NCBI RefSeq assembly: GCF_004339085.1
Contig: NZ_SMFX01000001.1
Location: forward strand, 2,113,317 to 2,177,316
DNA length: 64,000 nt
Source: Thiogranum longum
GTDB taxonomy: Bacteria > Pseudomonadota > Gammaproteobacteria > DSM-19610
Direction: 5' to 3'
Shown here: positions 63,411 through 64,000 of the stretch, piece after piece
Layout: each line of letters opens with the position of its first letter
Numbering within the stretch: position 1 is the stretch's first letter
Translations under genes and position numbers: made by a program
Notes under the pieces: generated by a model
What the model saw: only the letters and a program-made list of their open reading frames with translations
The model's database searches: none
What the model was told of the DNA's origin: nothing

Positions 63411-64000
63411 CTACTGAGCTGTAACCGAAACCGAACCACGAGCCAGCGCAGCAACCGCTCCATCAGGATTGGTAGCAGTCACCCCACAGGTCGCTGGCGC
63501 ATCCGCGGCTATGGTGACATTGGTAACCAGTGTGTTGGCATCCTGTACCGTCACCGAGTTAGTGGTCGCGCCACCGGTGCGGCAGACCAGCACTGCGACT
63601 CCGTCCTGTATGCCCGTGCCGGTGATGGTCATGTCCAGAGTACTGCCCGCAACAACACTGCCTGGTGAAACACCGGATAAACCCAGTGGATCACTACCAC
63701 CTCCACTACCACTGTCGGGATCGACTGTTACTGAGCCACGGCTCAGCGTAGCAACCGCTCCATCAGGATTGGTAGCAGTCACCCCACAGGTCGCTGGCGC
63801 ATCCGCGGCTATGGTGACATTGGTAACCAGTGTGTTGGCATCCTGTACCGTCACCGAGTTAGTGGTCGCGCCACCGGTGCGGCAGACCAGCACTGCGACT
63901 CCGTCCTGTATGCCCGTGCCGGTGATGGTCATGTCCAGAGTACTGCCCGCAACAACACTGCCTGGTGAAACACCGGATAAACCCAGCGGATCACTACTAC
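63411..64000 (-). CDS. TIG-repeat protein, C-terminal part (partial)
   Basis: About 195 residues are visible; the 5' end is beyond the window. It consists of IPT/TIG-like domains (SGVSPGSVVAGSTLDMTI, then GVAVLVCRTGG and ATCGVTATNPDGA, with a likely disulfide) joined by a Gly/Ser linker. The DNA repeats with a 300-bp period, nearly perfectly. Probably a secreted or surface Ig-like repeat protein. It lies outside the island, beyond the tRNA. Confidence 0.8.
   Translation of the reverse strand, partial: SSDPLGLSGVSPGSVVAGSTLDMTITGTGIQDGVAVLVCRTGGATTNSVTVQDANTLVTNVTIAADAPATCGVTATNPDGAVATLSRGSVTVDPDSGSGGGSDPLGLSGVSPGSVVAGSTLDMTITGTGIQDGVAVLVCRTGGATTNSVTVQDANTLVTNVTIAADAPATCGVTATNPDGAVAALARGSVSVTAQ
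63421..64000 (-). repeat. Near-identical 300-bp coding tandem repeats
   Basis: 63451-63690 recurs at 63751-63990 with only one or two visible differences. The period is exactly 300 bp (100 codons) and the array continues past the edge. Such young repeats change copy number easily. Confidence 0.88.

Noticed and set aside
63421..64000. CRISPR array or intergenic repeat array near the right edge
   Set aside because: The 300-bp repeats are adjacent, in frame and code for Ig-like domains.

Overview
The window is chromosomal DNA of a polarly flagellated gammaproteobacterium of the Pseudomonas/Chromatiales type. The basis is gene order and the presence of FleQ/FleS/FleR (FlrA/B/C)-type regulators together with sigma54 (TGGCAC-N5-TTGC) and sigma28 (TAAAG-type -35, GCCGATAA-type -10) promoters. 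I cannot name the species.

Region 1 (about 1-44.7 kb) is one almost continuous flagellar and chemotaxis locus, mostly on the minus strand. Read from high to low coordinates it holds cheV-cheR, flgBCDEFGHIJKL, a flagellin-modification block (a broken oxidoreductase/TPR gene and a 1840-residue sulfotransferase/TPR/multi-glycosyltransferase), fliC-flaG-fliD-fliS-fliT, fleQ, fleSR-fliEFGHIJ, fliK, a globin-coupled GGDEF-EAL protein, a secreted beta-helix-like protein, and fliL-fliM-fliN (cut by the window edge). On the plus strand are flgA, flgM-flgN and a PilZ gene, plus a lipoprotein/phosphopantetheinyl-transferase pair. Readable promoters fit the usual cascade: sigma70 for fleQ; sigma54 for fleSR, fliK, fliL, fliD, flgB, flgA and the glycosylation genes; sigma28 for fliC, cheV, flgM and probably the PilZ gene. 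The fliK-fliL junction is interrupted by the cyclase/phosphodiesterase gene and by a 2.35-kb segment in which a secreted-protein gene lies between two inverted copies of a structured palindromic repeat.

Region 2 (44,750-63,162) is an 18.4-kb integrated element in a tRNA-Ala(CGC) gene. A 43-bp direct repeat (the 5' 41 nt of the tRNA plus 2 bp) bounds it. A tyrosine integrase and an AlpA/excisionase-like gene sit at the right end, and paired TGTGCGTG repeats (candidate integrase arm sites) lie inside both ends. Its cargo is an eight-gene, tightly overlapping minus-strand operon behind a good sigma70 promoter: ChrB-like/rhodanese lipoprotein, ferric-reductase-like membrane protein, a 1775-residue TIG/dockerin-like/beta-helix surface protein, TolB-like propeller, FlgD-Ig-like protein, TPR protein, a secreted Rhs/YD-repeat protein with a distinct AT-rich C-terminal tail, and a four-helix membrane protein in the position of an immunity gene. 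IS256 and IS3 remnants and a relic Rhs fragment lie at the flanks.

Region 3 (63.2-64 kb) holds a receiver-domain relic and the C-terminal end of a TIG-repeat protein built from near-identical 300-bp repeats, running off the window.
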